Counted from the stretch's first letter, positions 23,592 to 32,548 are shown. The stretch: 64,000 bases of DNA from Nocardioides thalensis (GCF_013410655.1 NZ_JACCFP010000001.1:1-64000), one strand, 5' to 3'. The notes: generated from the sequence alone by a model not told the origin. Made by a program: numbers and translations.

Positions 23592-24295
23592 CAGGCCTCC
23601 TCGGTCTCGCCGAACCGGTCGGACAGGGCGTAGCGCAGCAGGACGACGTCGCCGATCGGCCGCGTCTCGACGAGCCGTGCCCGGTGGTCCGGGCACCAGG
23701 GGAATCGGCCGTCGTCGACGAACCGGCGGGCGCGCGAGTCGCCGACGAAGAACGGCGCGACGACCAGCTGGAGCTCGTCGGCGAGGGCATCGGTGAGGAA
23801 CTGCGTGTGCACGGTGCCCCCGCCCTCCACCATCAGCCGCCGGATGCCGCGGGCGTAGAGGTCCTCGCCGACGCGGCGCATCCGCACCGGGCCCCGGCCA
23901 CCGTCGACGACGGTGGCGAGCCGGCCCAGCCGGTGGCTCGTCGTCGGCGTGCTCTCCCGGCTGCAGTAGACCAGCTTGTCGCTCGTGCCCACGGTGAAGA
24001 AGTTGGCCTGCGGGTCGAGGTCGCCGCGGGCCGTGATCGTCACCTTCGCGGGGGTCTCGGGCAGCCCCGCGGCCACCCGGGCGCGCCGGCGGCCGGCCGC
24101 CCGCACCAGCAGCCGCGGGTTGTCCTTGCGGACGGTGGAGGCGCCGACGAGGATCGCGTCGCACCCGGCGCGGACCTCGTCCACGCGGTCGAAGTCGGCG
24201 TCGTTGGAGAGCAGCAGCCGCTGCGCGGTCGGCCCGCCGAGGTAGCCGTCCAGCGACATCGTGCAGCTCAGCAGCGTGTAGGGACGATCAGGCAT
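23591..24295 (-). CDS. RibD C-terminal-type (DHFR-fold) reductase
   Basis: 234 residues from ATG 24295. The fold is the RibD reductase/dihydrofolate reductase domain: CTMSLDGYLGG at the N-terminus, AILVGASTVRKDNPRLLV, and the NADPH-binding MVEGGGTVHTQFL. No deaminase domain is present. In fungi and archaea such stand-alone reductases reduce the sugar of the GTP cyclohydrolase II product. Start and stop overlap both neighbours, so the pair works as a unit. The substrate is inferred from context. Confidence 0.82.
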   Translation of the reverse strand: MPDRPYTLLSCTMSLDGYLGGPTAQRLLLSNDADFDRVDEVRAGCDAILVGASTVRKDNPRLLVRAAGRRRARVAAGLPETPAKVTITARGDLDPQANFFTVGTSDKLVYCSRESTPTTSHRLGRLATVVDGGRGPVRMRRVGEDLYARGIRRLMVEGGGTVHTQFLTDALADELQLVVAPFFVGDSRARRFVDDGRFPWCPDHRARLVETRPIGDVVLLRYALSDRFGETEEA

Positions 24296-25199
24296 GGACG
24301 ACCTCCCGGGTCCGCTCGGGCGTGAGGGTGACGACGCCCGGGAGTGTCGCGACCAGGGAGACGACGCCGAACGCGACGGCGACGCTCACCCCCGTCGCGG
24401 CTCCCAGCCCCGCCTCGGCGAACAGCCAGGCGGCGGCGCCCTCGCGCGGGCCCCAGCCGGCGATCGAGAGCGGGAGCGCGGAGGCGAGCAGCACCACGAG
24501 GCCGAGCGCCGCGAGCTCGACGAGCGGCGTCGCGACGCCGACCGACCGGGCGACGACGACGAACACCGCGAGGTGGCCGAGCGCGGCGAGCGCCGACGAG
24601 ACCGCCACGCGGGGCAGGACCGGGCGCAGGGTGTCGAGCTCGGCCCGGGCGGCCTGCCGTGCCCGCCGCGGCAGTGCCACCGTCAGGCCGACGGCGGCCG
24701 CGGCCGCGCCGAGCACGGGGATCCCGACGTCGGCGCGCACGGGGGCCGGTAGCAGGAGCACCGCCGCCACGGCGAGGCCCGCCTGCACGGCCTGGCCGGA
24801 CACGCGGTCCCAGAGCACCGACCGCAGGCCGCGACCCATCGCGCCGGTCCGGCGCCCGTGGTCGACGCCGCGGTGCAGGTCGCCGAGGACACCTGCCGGC
24901 AGCGTCGCGTTGACCAGCTGCGACCGGTAGTAGCGGCGGTACGCCGTACCGAGCGGGACCGCGACCCCGAGCCGCTCCGACAGCAGGCTCCAGCGCCACG
25001 CGCAGCACGCGGTGGTGCCGGCCGTGACGACGAGCCCGACCAGGACCACGGTGGCGTCGAGGCGCCGGACGCCGTCGAGGAACGGCTCCGCGCCGACCCG
25101 CACCGCGAGCACGACGAGGATGGCTGCGGCGGCGGTCAGCCGCAGCCAGGTCCAGGCGCGGGAGGAGGTGATGGCGGCTCTGTTCACGGTCGGGTTCAC
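24288..25199 (-). CDS. YbhN/LPG-synthase-type integral membrane protein, possible flippase
   Basis: 303 residues. The start GTG 25199 overlaps the glycosyltransferase stop (GTGA); GTG 25187 is an alternative. About seven or eight hydrophobic segments are seen (LTAAAAILVVLAVRVG, VVLVGLVVTAGTTACCAW, ALGLVVLLASALPLSIAGWG). The segment LPAGVLGDLHRGVDHGR and the SIAGWGPREGAAAWLF loop fit the lysylphosphatidylglycerol synthase TM-region family (YbhN/AglD). Members without a synthase domain are thought to move lipid-linked or polar products across the membrane. Its N-terminal NPTVNPTVN comes from a 12-bp tandem repeat. Confidence 0.75.
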   Translation of the reverse strand: MNPTVNRAAITSSRAWTWLRLTAAAAILVVLAVRVGAEPFLDGVRRLDATVVLVGLVVTAGTTACCAWRWSLLSERLGVAVPLGTAYRRYYRSQLVNATLPAGVLGDLHRGVDHGRRTGAMGRGLRSVLWDRVSGQAVQAGLAVAAVLLLPAPVRADVGIPVLGAAAAAVGLTVALPRRARQAARAELDTLRPVLPRVAVSSALAALGHLAVFVVVARSVGVATPLVELAALGLVVLLASALPLSIAGWGPREGAAAWLFAEAGLGAATGVSVAVAFGVVSLVATLPGVVTLTPERTREVVHA

Positions 25200-25217
25200 G
25201 GTCGGGTTCGCGGTCGG
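25182..25217. repeat. Three 12-bp tandem repeats at a gene junction
   Basis: GTTCACGGTCGG occurs at 25182-25193 and 25194-25205, with GTTCGCGGTCGG at 25206-25217. The repeat spans the stop of the glycosyltransferase and the start of the membrane protein, encoding TTRPRTRP in one frame and NPTVNPTVN in the other. Copy-number change would move the end or start by four residues per unit. Confidence 0.8.
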
Positions 25218-26290
25218 GTGGTGACAGGGGATACGGGCCAGGGCCCTACGGGGTTCAGCGCGTCGACCACCTCGGCGATCCGGCGCGCGGTCGCCGACCA
25301 CGGCAGGAGCTCGGTACGGCGCCGCGCGGCCGCCGAGCGCAGCCGCTCGCGCTCAGCGGGCTCGGTCAGCCAGCGCCGCAGCGCGGCCGCGAGCCGGTCG
25401 GGATCGTCGGGCGGCACCAGCACGCCGCCCGCGCCGACGGCCTCGGGATGACCGCCGACGTCGGTGACCACGACCGGGACGGCACGCGCGAGCGCCTCGC
25501 TCACGGCCATCCCGTACGCCTCGTGGCGTGAGGCCGAGACCAGCAGGTCGGTCGCGGCGAGCGCCCCCGCCACCTCGGCGTCCGCCAGGGGGCCGGTGAG
25601 CTCGACCCGGTCACCGAGGCCGGATCGCTGCACGTGCTCGCGCAGCCCCGCCACGAACCCGGGCTCGACGTCGACCGCGCCCGCACACGTGAGCTGCCAG
25701 TCCAGGTCGACCAGGGTCTCGAGGGCGGTGAGAAGGACGTCGTGACCCTTGCCGGCGGTGACGGCGGCGAGGCAGAGCAGCCGGGCGCCGGCCGGCGAGG
25801 GCTCGGCCGGCGGTGCCGGGTCGACCCCCGGCGCCGCGACCCAGGCGCGCTCCGGCATCAGGCCGTGGTGGCGGATCACCCAGTCGCGCGCCCAGTCGCT
25901 CGTGGTCATGACGCAGGCTGCGGCCGTGAGCACCGACCGCTCCGCCCGTGCCAGCGTGGGGTCGGCCTCGCTGAACGGCATGTGCAGGAGCACCACGAGC
26001 CGCAGCCGCCGGGCCGCCGGCACGACCGCGGCGGGTGCTGCCACGGCGAGCAGCCCGTCGACCACGACCACCGCGCCGTCCGGTGCCGCGGCGAGCTCGG
26101 TGGCGAGGTCTCCCGCGCGGAGCTCGTGAACGGGGACGCCCAGCTCCTCCAGGCCGAGGAGCACCCGGCGGTCGTAGCGGTTGCCCCCGCTCGGACGGGC
26201 GGGGTCGTCGATCCCGGCCGGGACCACGTACCAGGTTTCGAGGCTCGGCCGCGGGCGGCCGTGCACCTCAACCACCGGTGGCGGAGTCAC
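25196..26290 (-). CDS. GT4-family glycosyltransferase
   Basis: 364 residues, GTG 26290 overlapping the PTPS-like stop (GTGA). Rossmann-type GT-B features: [15 protein letters not shown] at the acceptor side, [17 protein letters not shown] at the nucleotide-sugar side, and the E-x7-E motif in [19 protein letters not shown]. No membrane segment is seen, so it likely acts at the inner membrane face. The first 20 residues include a repeat-encoded stretch ([15 protein letters not shown]), after which family-like sequence begins at WYVVPAGID. Sugar donor and acceptor are unknown. Confidence 0.85.
   Translation of the reverse strand: MTPPPVVEVHGRPRPSLETWYVVPAGIDDPARPSGGNRYDRRVLLGLEELGVPVHELRAGDLATELAAAPDGAVVVVDGLLAVAAPAAVVPAARRLRLVVLLHMPFSEADPTLARAERSVLTAAACVMTTSDWARDWVIRHHGLMPERAWVAAPGVDPAPPAEPSPAGARLLCLAAVTAGKGHDVLLTALETLVDLDWQLTCAGAVDVEPGFVAGLREHVQRSGLGDRVELTGPLADAEVAGALAATDLLVSASRHEAYGMAVSEALARAVPVVVTDVGGHPEAVGAGGVLVPPDDPDRLAAALRRWLTEPAERERLRSAAARRRTELLPWSATARRIAEVVDALNPVGPWPVSPVTTRPRTRP
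26234..26278. repeat. 45-bp GGTTTCGAGG repeat copy
   Basis: Same ends as the copies at 16884 and 40422 (GGTTTCGAGGCTCG at one end, GCACCTCAACCACCGG at the other), with a divergent GC-rich centre. It encodes residues about 5-19 of the glycosyltransferase in frame. Confidence 0.8.
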
Positions 26291-26685
26291 AACGCCCGCT
26301 CGTAGCTCGCCCAGGCGATGTGTGACTCCCGCAGCGTCACCTCGATCGCTGCGAGGTCGGCCACGTCGCGACCGAGCTGCCCGGCGGCTGCCCGTTCGGC
26401 GAGCCGGTCGGCGACCAGGCGGGCGAGCACCTCGGTCGAGCTGTTGCGGCCGGCGAGCTCCTCGTGGTCGTCGAGGTTGCTGTAGGTCAGGTCGGCGAGC
26501 ACGGCGTGCAGGTGCTCGCTCAGCCGACCGATGTCGACGACGATGCCGGCGCCATCGACGTCCTCGGCGGACACGGTCGCGTCGACGACGTACGTCGCCC
26601 CGTGCAGCCGCTGGGCCGGGCCGAACACGTCGCCGCGCAGGCTGTGCGCCACCATCATGTGGTCGCGGACGGTCACTCGGAACAT
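26287..26685 (-). CDS. 6-pyruvoyl-tetrahydropterin synthase/QueD-like protein
   Basis: 132 residues from ATG 26685, overlapping the dehydrogenase stop (ATGA). T-fold features: MMVAHSL (zinc His14), LHGATY (zinc His28), [15 protein letters not shown] and [13 protein letters not shown]. The usual HGH zinc motif reads HGA, so one ligand is replaced, and the catalytic Cys region lacks Cys. Activity may therefore differ from true PTPS or 6-carboxytetrahydropterin synthase. Its place next to GTP cyclohydrolase II genes suggests a GTP-derived substrate. Confidence 0.8.
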   Translation of the reverse strand: MFRVTVRDHMMVAHSLRGDVFGPAQRLHGATYVVDATVSAEDVDGAGIVVDIGRLSEHLHAVLADLTYSNLDDHEELAGRNSSTEVLARLVADRLAERAAAGQLGRDVADLAAIEVTLRESHIAWASYERAL

Positions 26686-27668
26686 CAGCGCAGGTCCTCC
26701 TCGTAGGTGATCGTGTGGCAGAGCGTCGCCGGGTCGCCGGCCGCGAGGCGCGGCATCAGGTCCGGCAGCTCGTCGAACGGCGAGCAGCCCGTCAGCAGCA
26801 CGTCGAACGCCGGGTCCGCCAGCAGCTCGAGCGCGAGCGCCAGCCGGTCTGCCGTCGTCCGGCGTCCGCGGCGCGCCGGTGCGACCGCGCCCACCTGGCT
26901 CGCACGGATCGCCAGGCGGGAGGAGTGGAACGCGCCGCCGAGCGGCAGCGTGACCTCCGTGTCGCCGTACCAGCTGAGGTCGAGGACGGTGCCCTCCGGC
27001 GCGAGCAGCTCGAGCGACCGGCGCAGCCCGGCACCGGTGGCGCTGCTGTGCACGACCAGGTCGAGGTCGCCGGGCGCGTCCTCGGGCGACGCGAACCCGA
27101 CGCCGAGCGCGTCGGCGACGGCCGCCCGGCTCGGTTCGGTGTCGACGAGCACCACGCGGACGCCCGGGATCCGCCCGAGCAGATGGGCGACGCAGCACCC
27201 GACCATGCCCGCGCCCACGACCGCGACCCGGTCGCCGACGAGCGGCGCCGCGTCCCACAGCGCGTTGACCGCCGTCTCGACGGTGCCCGCGAGCACCGCG
27301 CGGGCCGACGGCACGTCGTCCGGGACCGGCGTCACGGCGGCGGCCGGCACGACGTACTCCGTCTGGTGCGGGTGGAGGCAGAACACCCGGCGCCCGCGCA
27401 GGTGGGGCGGCCCCTCCTCGACGCGGCCGACGCTGAGGTAGCCGTACTTCACGGGACCCGGGAGCTCGCCCTCCTGGAACGGCGCTCGCATGACGTGGCG
27501 CTGGTCCGCCGGTACGCCGCCCCGGAACACGAGCGACTCGGTCCCGCGGCTGACACCGGACCGGAGCGAGCGCACCAGCACCTCGTCGGTGCCGACCGCC
27601 GGCACGGCCGCCGACCGGACCTCGCCGCGGCCCGGCTCGGCCACCCAGAACGCCCGCGCCTCCCGCAC
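26685..27668 (-). CDS. Medium-chain (zinc-type) dehydrogenase
   Basis: 327 residues from GTG 27668; first gene of a six-gene minus-strand operon. The Rossmann motif is [18 protein letters not shown] followed by [10 protein letters not shown], with Asp at the NAD position. The N-terminal GroES-like part has [14 protein letters not shown] and [15 protein letters not shown]. The structural zinc Cys cluster is absent. It belongs with the MDR subgroup annotated as zinc-binding alcohol dehydrogenase. The substrate is unknown, presumably an alcohol or sugar intermediate of this pathway. Confidence 0.82.
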   Translation of the reverse strand: MREARAFWVAEPGRGEVRSAAVPAVGTDEVLVRSLRSGVSRGTESLVFRGGVPADQRHVMRAPFQEGELPGPVKYGYLSVGRVEEGPPHLRGRRVFCLHPHQTEYVVPAAAVTPVPDDVPSARAVLAGTVETAVNALWDAAPLVGDRVAVVGAGMVGCCVAHLLGRIPGVRVVLVDTEPSRAAVADALGVGFASPEDAPGDLDLVVHSSATGAGLRRSLELLAPEGTVLDLSWYGDTEVTLPLGGAFHSSRLAIRASQVGAVAPARRGRRTTADRLALALELLADPAFDVLLTGCSPFDELPDLMPRLAAGDPATLCHTITYEEDLR

Positions 27669-27746
27669 TCGTGCCTCCTCCGTGTCGCCGGCTGAACCTG
27701 CCGGGCCCCTTCGTCGTATGCCTCTTCACCTACCTACGGAGGACGG

Positions 27747-30008
27747 ATGGTTCTGGTTCAGGTCGGGTGGCTCGTCGGCGCCGCCTGCGTGCTCGCGCTC
27801 GCCGTCCTGGTCGACGGCGCCCGCGCGCGGCACCGGACGCCGCTGGGCCCGGCCGGGCGGATCACCCTCCTCCGGGCGGTGCTCGCGTGCGTCGTGGCGG
27901 GGCTGACCGCGAATGCGTTCGTCAGTCGCGACCACACCGTCCTGCTGGTCGGCCTCGCGTCGGTCGCCCTGGCGCTGGACGCGGTGGACGGCATCGTCGC
28001 CCGGCGCACCGGGACGGCGACGGCCCTCGGCGCGCGGTTCGACATGGAGGTCGACGCGTTCCTGATCGCCGTGCTCAGCGTGCGCGTCGCTCCCGACGTC
28101 GGCTGGTGGGTCCTCGCGATCGGGGCGATCCGCTACATGTACGTCGCCGTGACCTGGGTCGTGCGCTGGCTCCGGCGCCCGCTCCCGCCGCGCTACTCGG
28201 CGAAGGTCGTGGCCGCCGTCCAGGGGGTCGTGCTGGTCGTCGCGGCGTCGGGCCTCCTGCCGGTGGACCTCGCCCGCGTCGCACTGGGCGTGGCACTGGC
28301 TCTGCTGGTCGAGTCGTTCGCGCGCGACGTGCGCACCCTCTGGGCGCGGCGCGGTGAGCCGCTGCCGGCGGTCGACCCGGCGACGACGCCGTCGGGCCCG
28401 ATGCTCCGCCCGGCGATCGTGACCGGCGCCGCGTTCGTGGCGCTCTGGCTGGCGCTCGCGCTCCCGGACCCCACCGACGGCGTGGCGCCGCTCGACCTGC
28501 TGGTCGTGCCGGTCGAGGGGCTGGGACTTGCGGCCGCCGCGCTGGTGCTGCCCGCCCGGCCGCGCCGCTGGGTCGCGCTCGGGTTCGGGGCGGTGGCGGG
28601 CGTGCTCGTGGTGCTGCGGATCGTGGACGCGGGCTTCGCGAAGGTGCTGGACCGCCCGTTCGACCCGCTCGGCGACTGGTCCTACTTCGGCTCGGGCGTC
28701 GGCGTGCTCGGCGACTCGATCGGCACCGCCGGTGCGCGGCTGGCCGCCGTCGGCGTCGTCGCCGCGATCGTCGCGGTCGTCGTCGCGCTCGCGCTCGGCG
28801 CGGACCGGGTGGCGCGGGTCGCCAGCGAGCGCCGGCGGCCGACGCTGCGAACGCTCGCTGTGCTCGTGCCGCTGTGGGCGGTGGCCGCCGTCGCGAGCGT
28901 GCACGTGCCGGGCGGCCCGCCGGTGGCGGCGGCCGCGCCGAGCGCGCTCCTCGCCGACACCGTCGAGCGGGTGAGCGACGACATCGCGGACCGCAGCCGC
29001 TTCGCCGCCGAGATCGAGGCCGACGACTACGCCGACGTCCCCGCCGACCGGCTGCTCACGGGTCTTCGCGGGCGCGACGTGCTGCTGGTCTTCGTCGAGA
29101 GCTACGGCCGTACGGCGACCCGCGGCTCGTCGTACTCGGACGGGGTGCGGGAGGTGCTCCGCGACGGGACCCGGCGGCTGGCCGCGTCCGGCTACGCGAT
29201 GCGGAGCGGTTACCTGACGTCCCCGACCTTCGGCGCGGCCAGCTGGCTCGCCCACGCGACCACGCAGTCGGGGCTGTGGGTGGACAGCGAGCGACGCTAC
29301 GACCAGCTCGCCGACAGCGACCGGCTCACGCTCACCTCGGCGTTCGCGGAGGCGGGCTGGCGCACCGTGTTCGACGTGCCCGCGAACACGCGGGACTGGC
29401 CGGAGGGGACGGACCTCTACGGCTACGACGCTCTCTACGACTCCCGCAACGTCGGCTACGAGGGGCCCGAGTTCGGCTACGCGCCGGTGCCGGACCAGTA
29501 CACCCTCGAGCACTTCCGCCGCACCGAGCTGGCAGGCCACGACCGCCCACCCGTGTTCGCCGAGATCGACCTCATCTCCAGCCATCATCCGTGGACGCCC
29601 TCGCCGCCGCTCGTGCCGTGGGACGAGGTCGGCGACGGCTCGATCTTCCACGGCACGACCGAGGGCGTGCCCGAGGTCGACGAGGCCCTCGACCCGGAGC
29701 GGGTCCGTGAGCTCTACGGCAGGTCGATCGAGTACTCCTGGGAGACCTTGGTGTCGTTCCTGGAGGCCTACCCCGACCCGGACCGGGTGCTGATCGTGCT
29801 CGGCGACCACGAGCCGCACGCCTACGTCAGCGGCGACGATCCCGGCCACGACGTGCCGATCAGCGTGATCACCCGCGACCGCGGCGTCGTACGCCGGATC
29901 GCCGGATGGGGCTGGGACCGCGGGCTGCTGCCGTCGGACGACGCGCCGGTGTGGCCGATGTCCGACCTCCGCGACCGGGTGCTGGGCGCGTTCGGGCCGC
30001 TGGGATGA
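27747..30008 (+). CDS. CDP-alcohol phosphatidyltransferase fused to LTA-synthase-like sulfatase domain
   Basis: 753 residues, ATG 27747 after GGAGG. The N-terminal about 200 residues are a CDP-alcohol phosphatidyltransferase. The full D-x2-D-G-x2-A-R-x8-G-x3-D-x3-D motif is at Asp78, Asp81, Asp99 and Asp103. About five further hydrophobic segments follow (220-380). From about residue 430 an alkaline-phosphatase-fold domain of the sulfatase/LTA synthase class starts: VLLVFVESYGRT, TFGAASWLAHAT with a candidate Ser/Thr nucleophile, SSHHPWTP and LGDHEPH. It may make a phospholipid head group and transfer a phospho-alcohol outside. It is divergent from the dehydrogenase operon, probably one pathway. 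Confidence 0.85.
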   Translation: MVLVQVGWLVGAACVLALAVLVDGARARHRTPLGPAGRITLLRAVLACVVAGLTANAFVSRDHTVLLVGLASVALALDAVDGIVARRTGTATALGARFDMEVDAFLIAVLSVRVAPDVGWWVLAIGAIRYMYVAVTWVVRWLRRPLPPRYSAKVVAAVQGVVLVVAASGLLPVDLARVALGVALALLVESFARDVRTLWARRGEPLPAVDPATTPSGPMLRPAIVTGAAFVALWLALALPDPTDGVAPLDLLVVPVEGLGLAAAALVLPARPRRWVALGFGAVAGVLVVLRIVDAGFAKVLDRPFDPLGDWSYFGSGVGVLGDSIGTAGARLAAVGVVAAIVAVVVALALGADRVARVASERRRPTLRTLAVLVPLWAVAAVASVHVPGGPPVAAAAPSALLADTVERVSDDIADRSRFAAEIEADDYADVPADRLLTGLRGRDVLLVFVESYGRTATRGSSYSDGVREVLRDGTRRLAASGYAMRSGYLTSPTFGAASWLAHATTQSGLWVDSERRYDQLADSDRLTLTSAFAEAGWRTVFDVPANTRDWPEGTDLYGYDALYDSRNVGYEGPEFGYAPVPDQYTLEHFRRTELAGHDRPPVFAEIDLISSHHPWTPSPPLVPWDEVGDGSIFHGTTEGVPEVDEALDPERVRELYGRSIEYSWETLVSFLEAYPDPDRVLIVLGDHEPHAYVSGDDPGHDVPISVITRDRGVVRRIAGWGWDRGLLPSDDAPVWPMSDLRDRVLGAFGPLG

Positions 30009-30038
30009 CCGGTTGAACCGGACGGACTCCCCGTCCGT
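30009..30038. terminator. Two short hairpins after the fusion gene
   Basis: CCGGTT/AACCGG (30009-30021) and ACGGAC/GTCCGT (30022-30038) lie directly after the stop codon at 30008. No T-run is seen. They may end the transcript before the small membrane protein gene. Confidence 0.35.
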
Positions 30039-30070
30039 GTCTTCACCAGGACCGAACGAACGGAGATCTC

Positions 30071-30460
30071 ATGTACCTGCGCGTAGTGGCGGCGGTGGCC
30101 GCTCTCGTCTCGGCGGGCTTCCACCTGTGGCTGTGGTTCGACGGCGTCAAGGACCAGGGCGAGGTCGGGGTGATGTTCCTGCTCAACGTGGTGGCAGGCG
30201 TCGTGATCGCCGTGTTGCTGGTGACGTGGGACCACTGGATCCCGGCGTTCCTGGTGCTCGGGTTCGGCGCGGCCACCCTGGGCGCGTTCTTCATCTCGAT
30301 GACCGTCGGGTTGTTCGGCATCGAGGCGGGCTGGTCCTGGTACGCCTGGGTCTCGCTCGTCTCCGAGGTCATCTGCATCCTGGCCGGCGCCTGGCTCCTC
30401 GCGCCCGCCCGCGGGACGGCGTCGAGCGGGTCGCACGGAGCGGTCCGAGGAGCACACTGA
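30071..30460 (+). CDS. Small four-helix membrane protein
   Basis: 129 residues from ATG 30071 with GGAG upstream. Four hydrophobic segments: VVAAVAALVSAGFHLWLW, MFLLNVVAGVVIAVLLVTW, AFLVLGFGAATLGAFFIS and SLVSEVICILAGAWLLA. It resembles common actinobacterial DoxX-like or unknown small membrane proteins. It ends six bases before the sigma factor start and may be co-transcribed with it. Confidence 0.7.
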   Translation: MYLRVVAAVAALVSAGFHLWLWFDGVKDQGEVGVMFLLNVVAGVVIAVLLVTWDHWIPAFLVLGFGAATLGAFFISMTVGLFGIEAGWSWYAWVSLVSEVICILAGAWLLAPARGTASSGSHGAVRGAH

Positions 30461-30465
30461 GTCCC

Positions 30466-30978
30466 GTGTCCGAGAGCCCGGGCGTGGTGATGCGCCAGCT
30501 GCACGACGAGCACGCTGCCGCGCTCTGGGCGTTCTGCCTGCACCTGACCGGCAACGACCGGACCCACGCCGAGGACGTCGCGCAGGAGACGCTGCTGCGG
30601 GCGTGGCGGCACGCCTCCGTGCTCGAGGAGTCGCGGGGGTCGGTGCGGTCGTGGCTGTTCACCGTCGCGCGCAACATCGTCATCGACGAGTGGCGGTCGA
30701 AGAAGGTGCGCCGCGAGATCCCTACCGACGACCTGACCGACCTCTCGGGCGCGGAGGACCGCACCGACGAGCTGCTCCTGTCCTGGGTGGTCGCGGAGGC
30801 GCTGACCCAGCTCTCGGAGGAGCACCGCGCGGTGTTGCTGGAGTGCTACTACCGCGGCCGGTCGGTCGCCGACGCGTCACGTCGCCTCGGCGTGCCGGAG
30901 GGCACGGTCAAGTCGCGCACGCACTACGCGCTCCGGGCGCTCCGGCTGGCGCTCGAGGAACTGGGGGTGAGTCAGTGA
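30466..30978 (+). CDS. ECF sigma factor (SigL/SigK-like)
   Basis: 170 residues from GTG 30466; ATG 30490 is an alternative. Region 2: LHDEHAAALWAFCLHLTG, AEDVAQETLLRAWRHA and VRSWLFTVARNIVIDEWRSKK. Region 4: LSEEHRAVLLECYYRGRSVADASRRLG and PEGTVKSRTHYALRALR. The stop overlaps the anti-sigma start (GTGA). It is a classic membrane-signalling sigma/anti-sigma pair. Confidence 0.9.
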   Translation: MSESPGVVMRQLHDEHAAALWAFCLHLTGNDRTHAEDVAQETLLRAWRHASVLEESRGSVRSWLFTVARNIVIDEWRSKKVRREIPTDDLTDLSGAEDRTDELLLSWVVAEALTQLSEEHRAVLLECYYRGRSVADASRRLGVPEGTVKSRTHYALRALRLALEELGVSQ

Positions 30979-31721
30979 GCTGCGACTACGCGACGCTGGA
31001 CGCGGCGTACGTGCTCGGGTCGCTGGCGCCCGCCGAGCGCGCGGACTACGAGCGGCACCTGCGGACCTGCGAGGAGTGCTCGCGGTCCGTCAGGGAGCTG
31101 GCCGGGCTGCCCGGGCTGCTGGCGCGGGTGCCCGCCGACGTCCTCGAGCCGGCGCCGGACCGCGAGCCGGTCCCCGCGACGCTGCTGCCCGGCCTGGTGG
31201 CCGCTGCGCGCCGCTCCCAGCGCCTCCGGGTCATCCGGACCTCGCTCGTCGCGGCCGCCGCGGTCGCGGTGCTGGCAGTGGGCGTGGTCGGAGGGGCGGC
31301 CGTGCTCCGCGACGACGACAGGCCGCCCGTGGCGGCTCCACCTGCCGCCGTCGAGACGGCCGAGCCGGTCGAGATGACCCCCGTCGGCACGAGCAGGTCG
31401 AGCGGCTGGGTCTCGCTCACGCCGGTGACCTGGGGCACCCGTCTCGACCTGACCTGCACCTACCGGGCGCCCGCCCGGGGTCCGGGCGTCCCCGGCGACT
31501 ACGGCGGCAGCGACCAGGGCTCGTACGGCGACGGCGGCACGTCGACGTACACCCTGGTGGTGCGGACGACCGACGGCCGGGTGGAGCAGGCGGCGGCCTG
31601 GGCGGCGATCACCGACGCCGAGCTGCACGTCACCGGGGCGGCGTCCGTGCAGCCCGACGAGATCGCGTCGGTCGAGGTGCGGACCGCCGGCGGCCATCCG
31701 GTGCTCCGGCTCGAGCGCTGA
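30975..31721 (+). CDS. Membrane anti-sigma factor with zinc-finger (ZAS) domain
   Basis: 248 residues. The N-terminal ZAS motif is H-x3-C-x2-C in RHLRTCEECSRSV, which holds the sigma factor. A single membrane segment (VIRTSLVAAAAVAVLAVGVVGG, about 86-107) leads to an extracytoplasmic domain with two strands around LDLTCTYRAP and TSTYTLVVRTTDGR, probably the sensor. Translational coupling to the sigma gene confirms partnership. Confidence 0.9.
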   Translation: MSCDYATLDAAYVLGSLAPAERADYERHLRTCEECSRSVRELAGLPGLLARVPADVLEPAPDREPVPATLLPGLVAAARRSQRLRVIRTSLVAAAAVAVLAVGVVGGAAVLRDDDRPPVAAPPAAVETAEPVEMTPVGTSRSSGWVSLTPVTWGTRLDLTCTYRAPARGPGVPGDYGGSDQGSYGDGGTSTYTLVVRTTDGRVEQAAAWAAITDAELHVTGAASVQPDEIASVEVRTAGGHPVLRLER

Positions 31722-31727
31722 GGGCGG

Positions 31728-32531
31728 TCAGCCGACGGGCTCGAAGGAGGCGAGGAGCGCCTCCAGCGCCTCCTGGTCCGGGCCTACCCACGACGGTGCG
31801 CTCGGCGCCTCGTCCAGCGCGTCGAACATCGGGCCGTTGAGCCCGATCGCGGGCGGCAGGTGGGTGCTCAGGATCGCGCTCGGATCGAGCCGGCGGAACG
31901 AGTCCACCGTCGCGGCGTACGTCGGCCGGTCGACGCCGAGGACCCACGGGCTGTCGATGGCCGCCCACAGCAGCTGCGCCGCCCGGCGATCCTCGGCCGA
32001 GACCTCGCGCACGTCGGCGCACATGGCCTGCTGGGGCGAGCCCATCGGTCCGCCGAAGCAGTCCGACGACAGCAGGGCGCCCGTCTTGTCGTCCTGGAGC
32101 CCGACGGTCGCCGGGTTGTCGAACAGCGGTGGGCGGTAGCCGGTCAGGGTCCGGTCGCCGACGTCGAGCCGCTGGCCCGGGTTGAGCAGGTGGACCCGGT
32201 CGAGGGGCACCGCCCACTCGCAGCTCATGATCCCCACGCCGAGGAACGTGGTGACCAGCTTGGCCTGTGGGGCCGCCTCGAGCAGCTGCCACAGCCCGCC
32301 CGTGTGGTCGCGGTCGGGATGGGTGATCCAGACCCAGCGGACGTCCGCCGGGTCGATGACCTCGGCCAGCTCGGCCACGAAGTCCTTGTCGGGCGTGCTC
32401 AGCCCGGTGTCGACGACGACCGGCTGCTCGGCGTGGATCACGAAGGTGTTGACGGGGAGGAAGCCGATGCCCGGGATCTCGGCGTGGTCGCTCATGACGG
32501 TGACGTCCGGCAGGACGCGGTGCTTCTCCAT
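31728..32531 (-). CDS. Metallo-beta-lactamase-fold hydrolase
   Basis: 267 residues from ATG 32531. The metal-binding segment is WITHPDRDHTGG. The second His of the usual HxHxDH is replaced by Asp, as in some flavodiiron-like or atypical members. Further ligands are LLSSDCFGG and LSTHLPP. The N-terminal VVVDTGL is typical of the fold. It is the last gene of the TetR-DinB-MBL operon. The substrate is unknown. Confidence 0.78.
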   Translation of the reverse strand: MEKHRVLPDVTVMSDHAEIPGIGFLPVNTFVIHAEQPVVVDTGLSTPDKDFVAELAEVIDPADVRWVWITHPDRDHTGGLWQLLEAAPQAKLVTTFLGVGIMSCEWAVPLDRVHLLNPGQRLDVGDRTLTGYRPPLFDNPATVGLQDDKTGALLSSDCFGGPMGSPQQAMCADVREVSAEDRRAAQLLWAAIDSPWVLGVDRPTYAATVDSFRRLDPSAILSTHLPPAIGLNGPMFDALDEAPSAPSWVGPDQEALEALLASFEPVG

Positions 32532-32548
32532 GGTGTGTTCTCAGTTCT

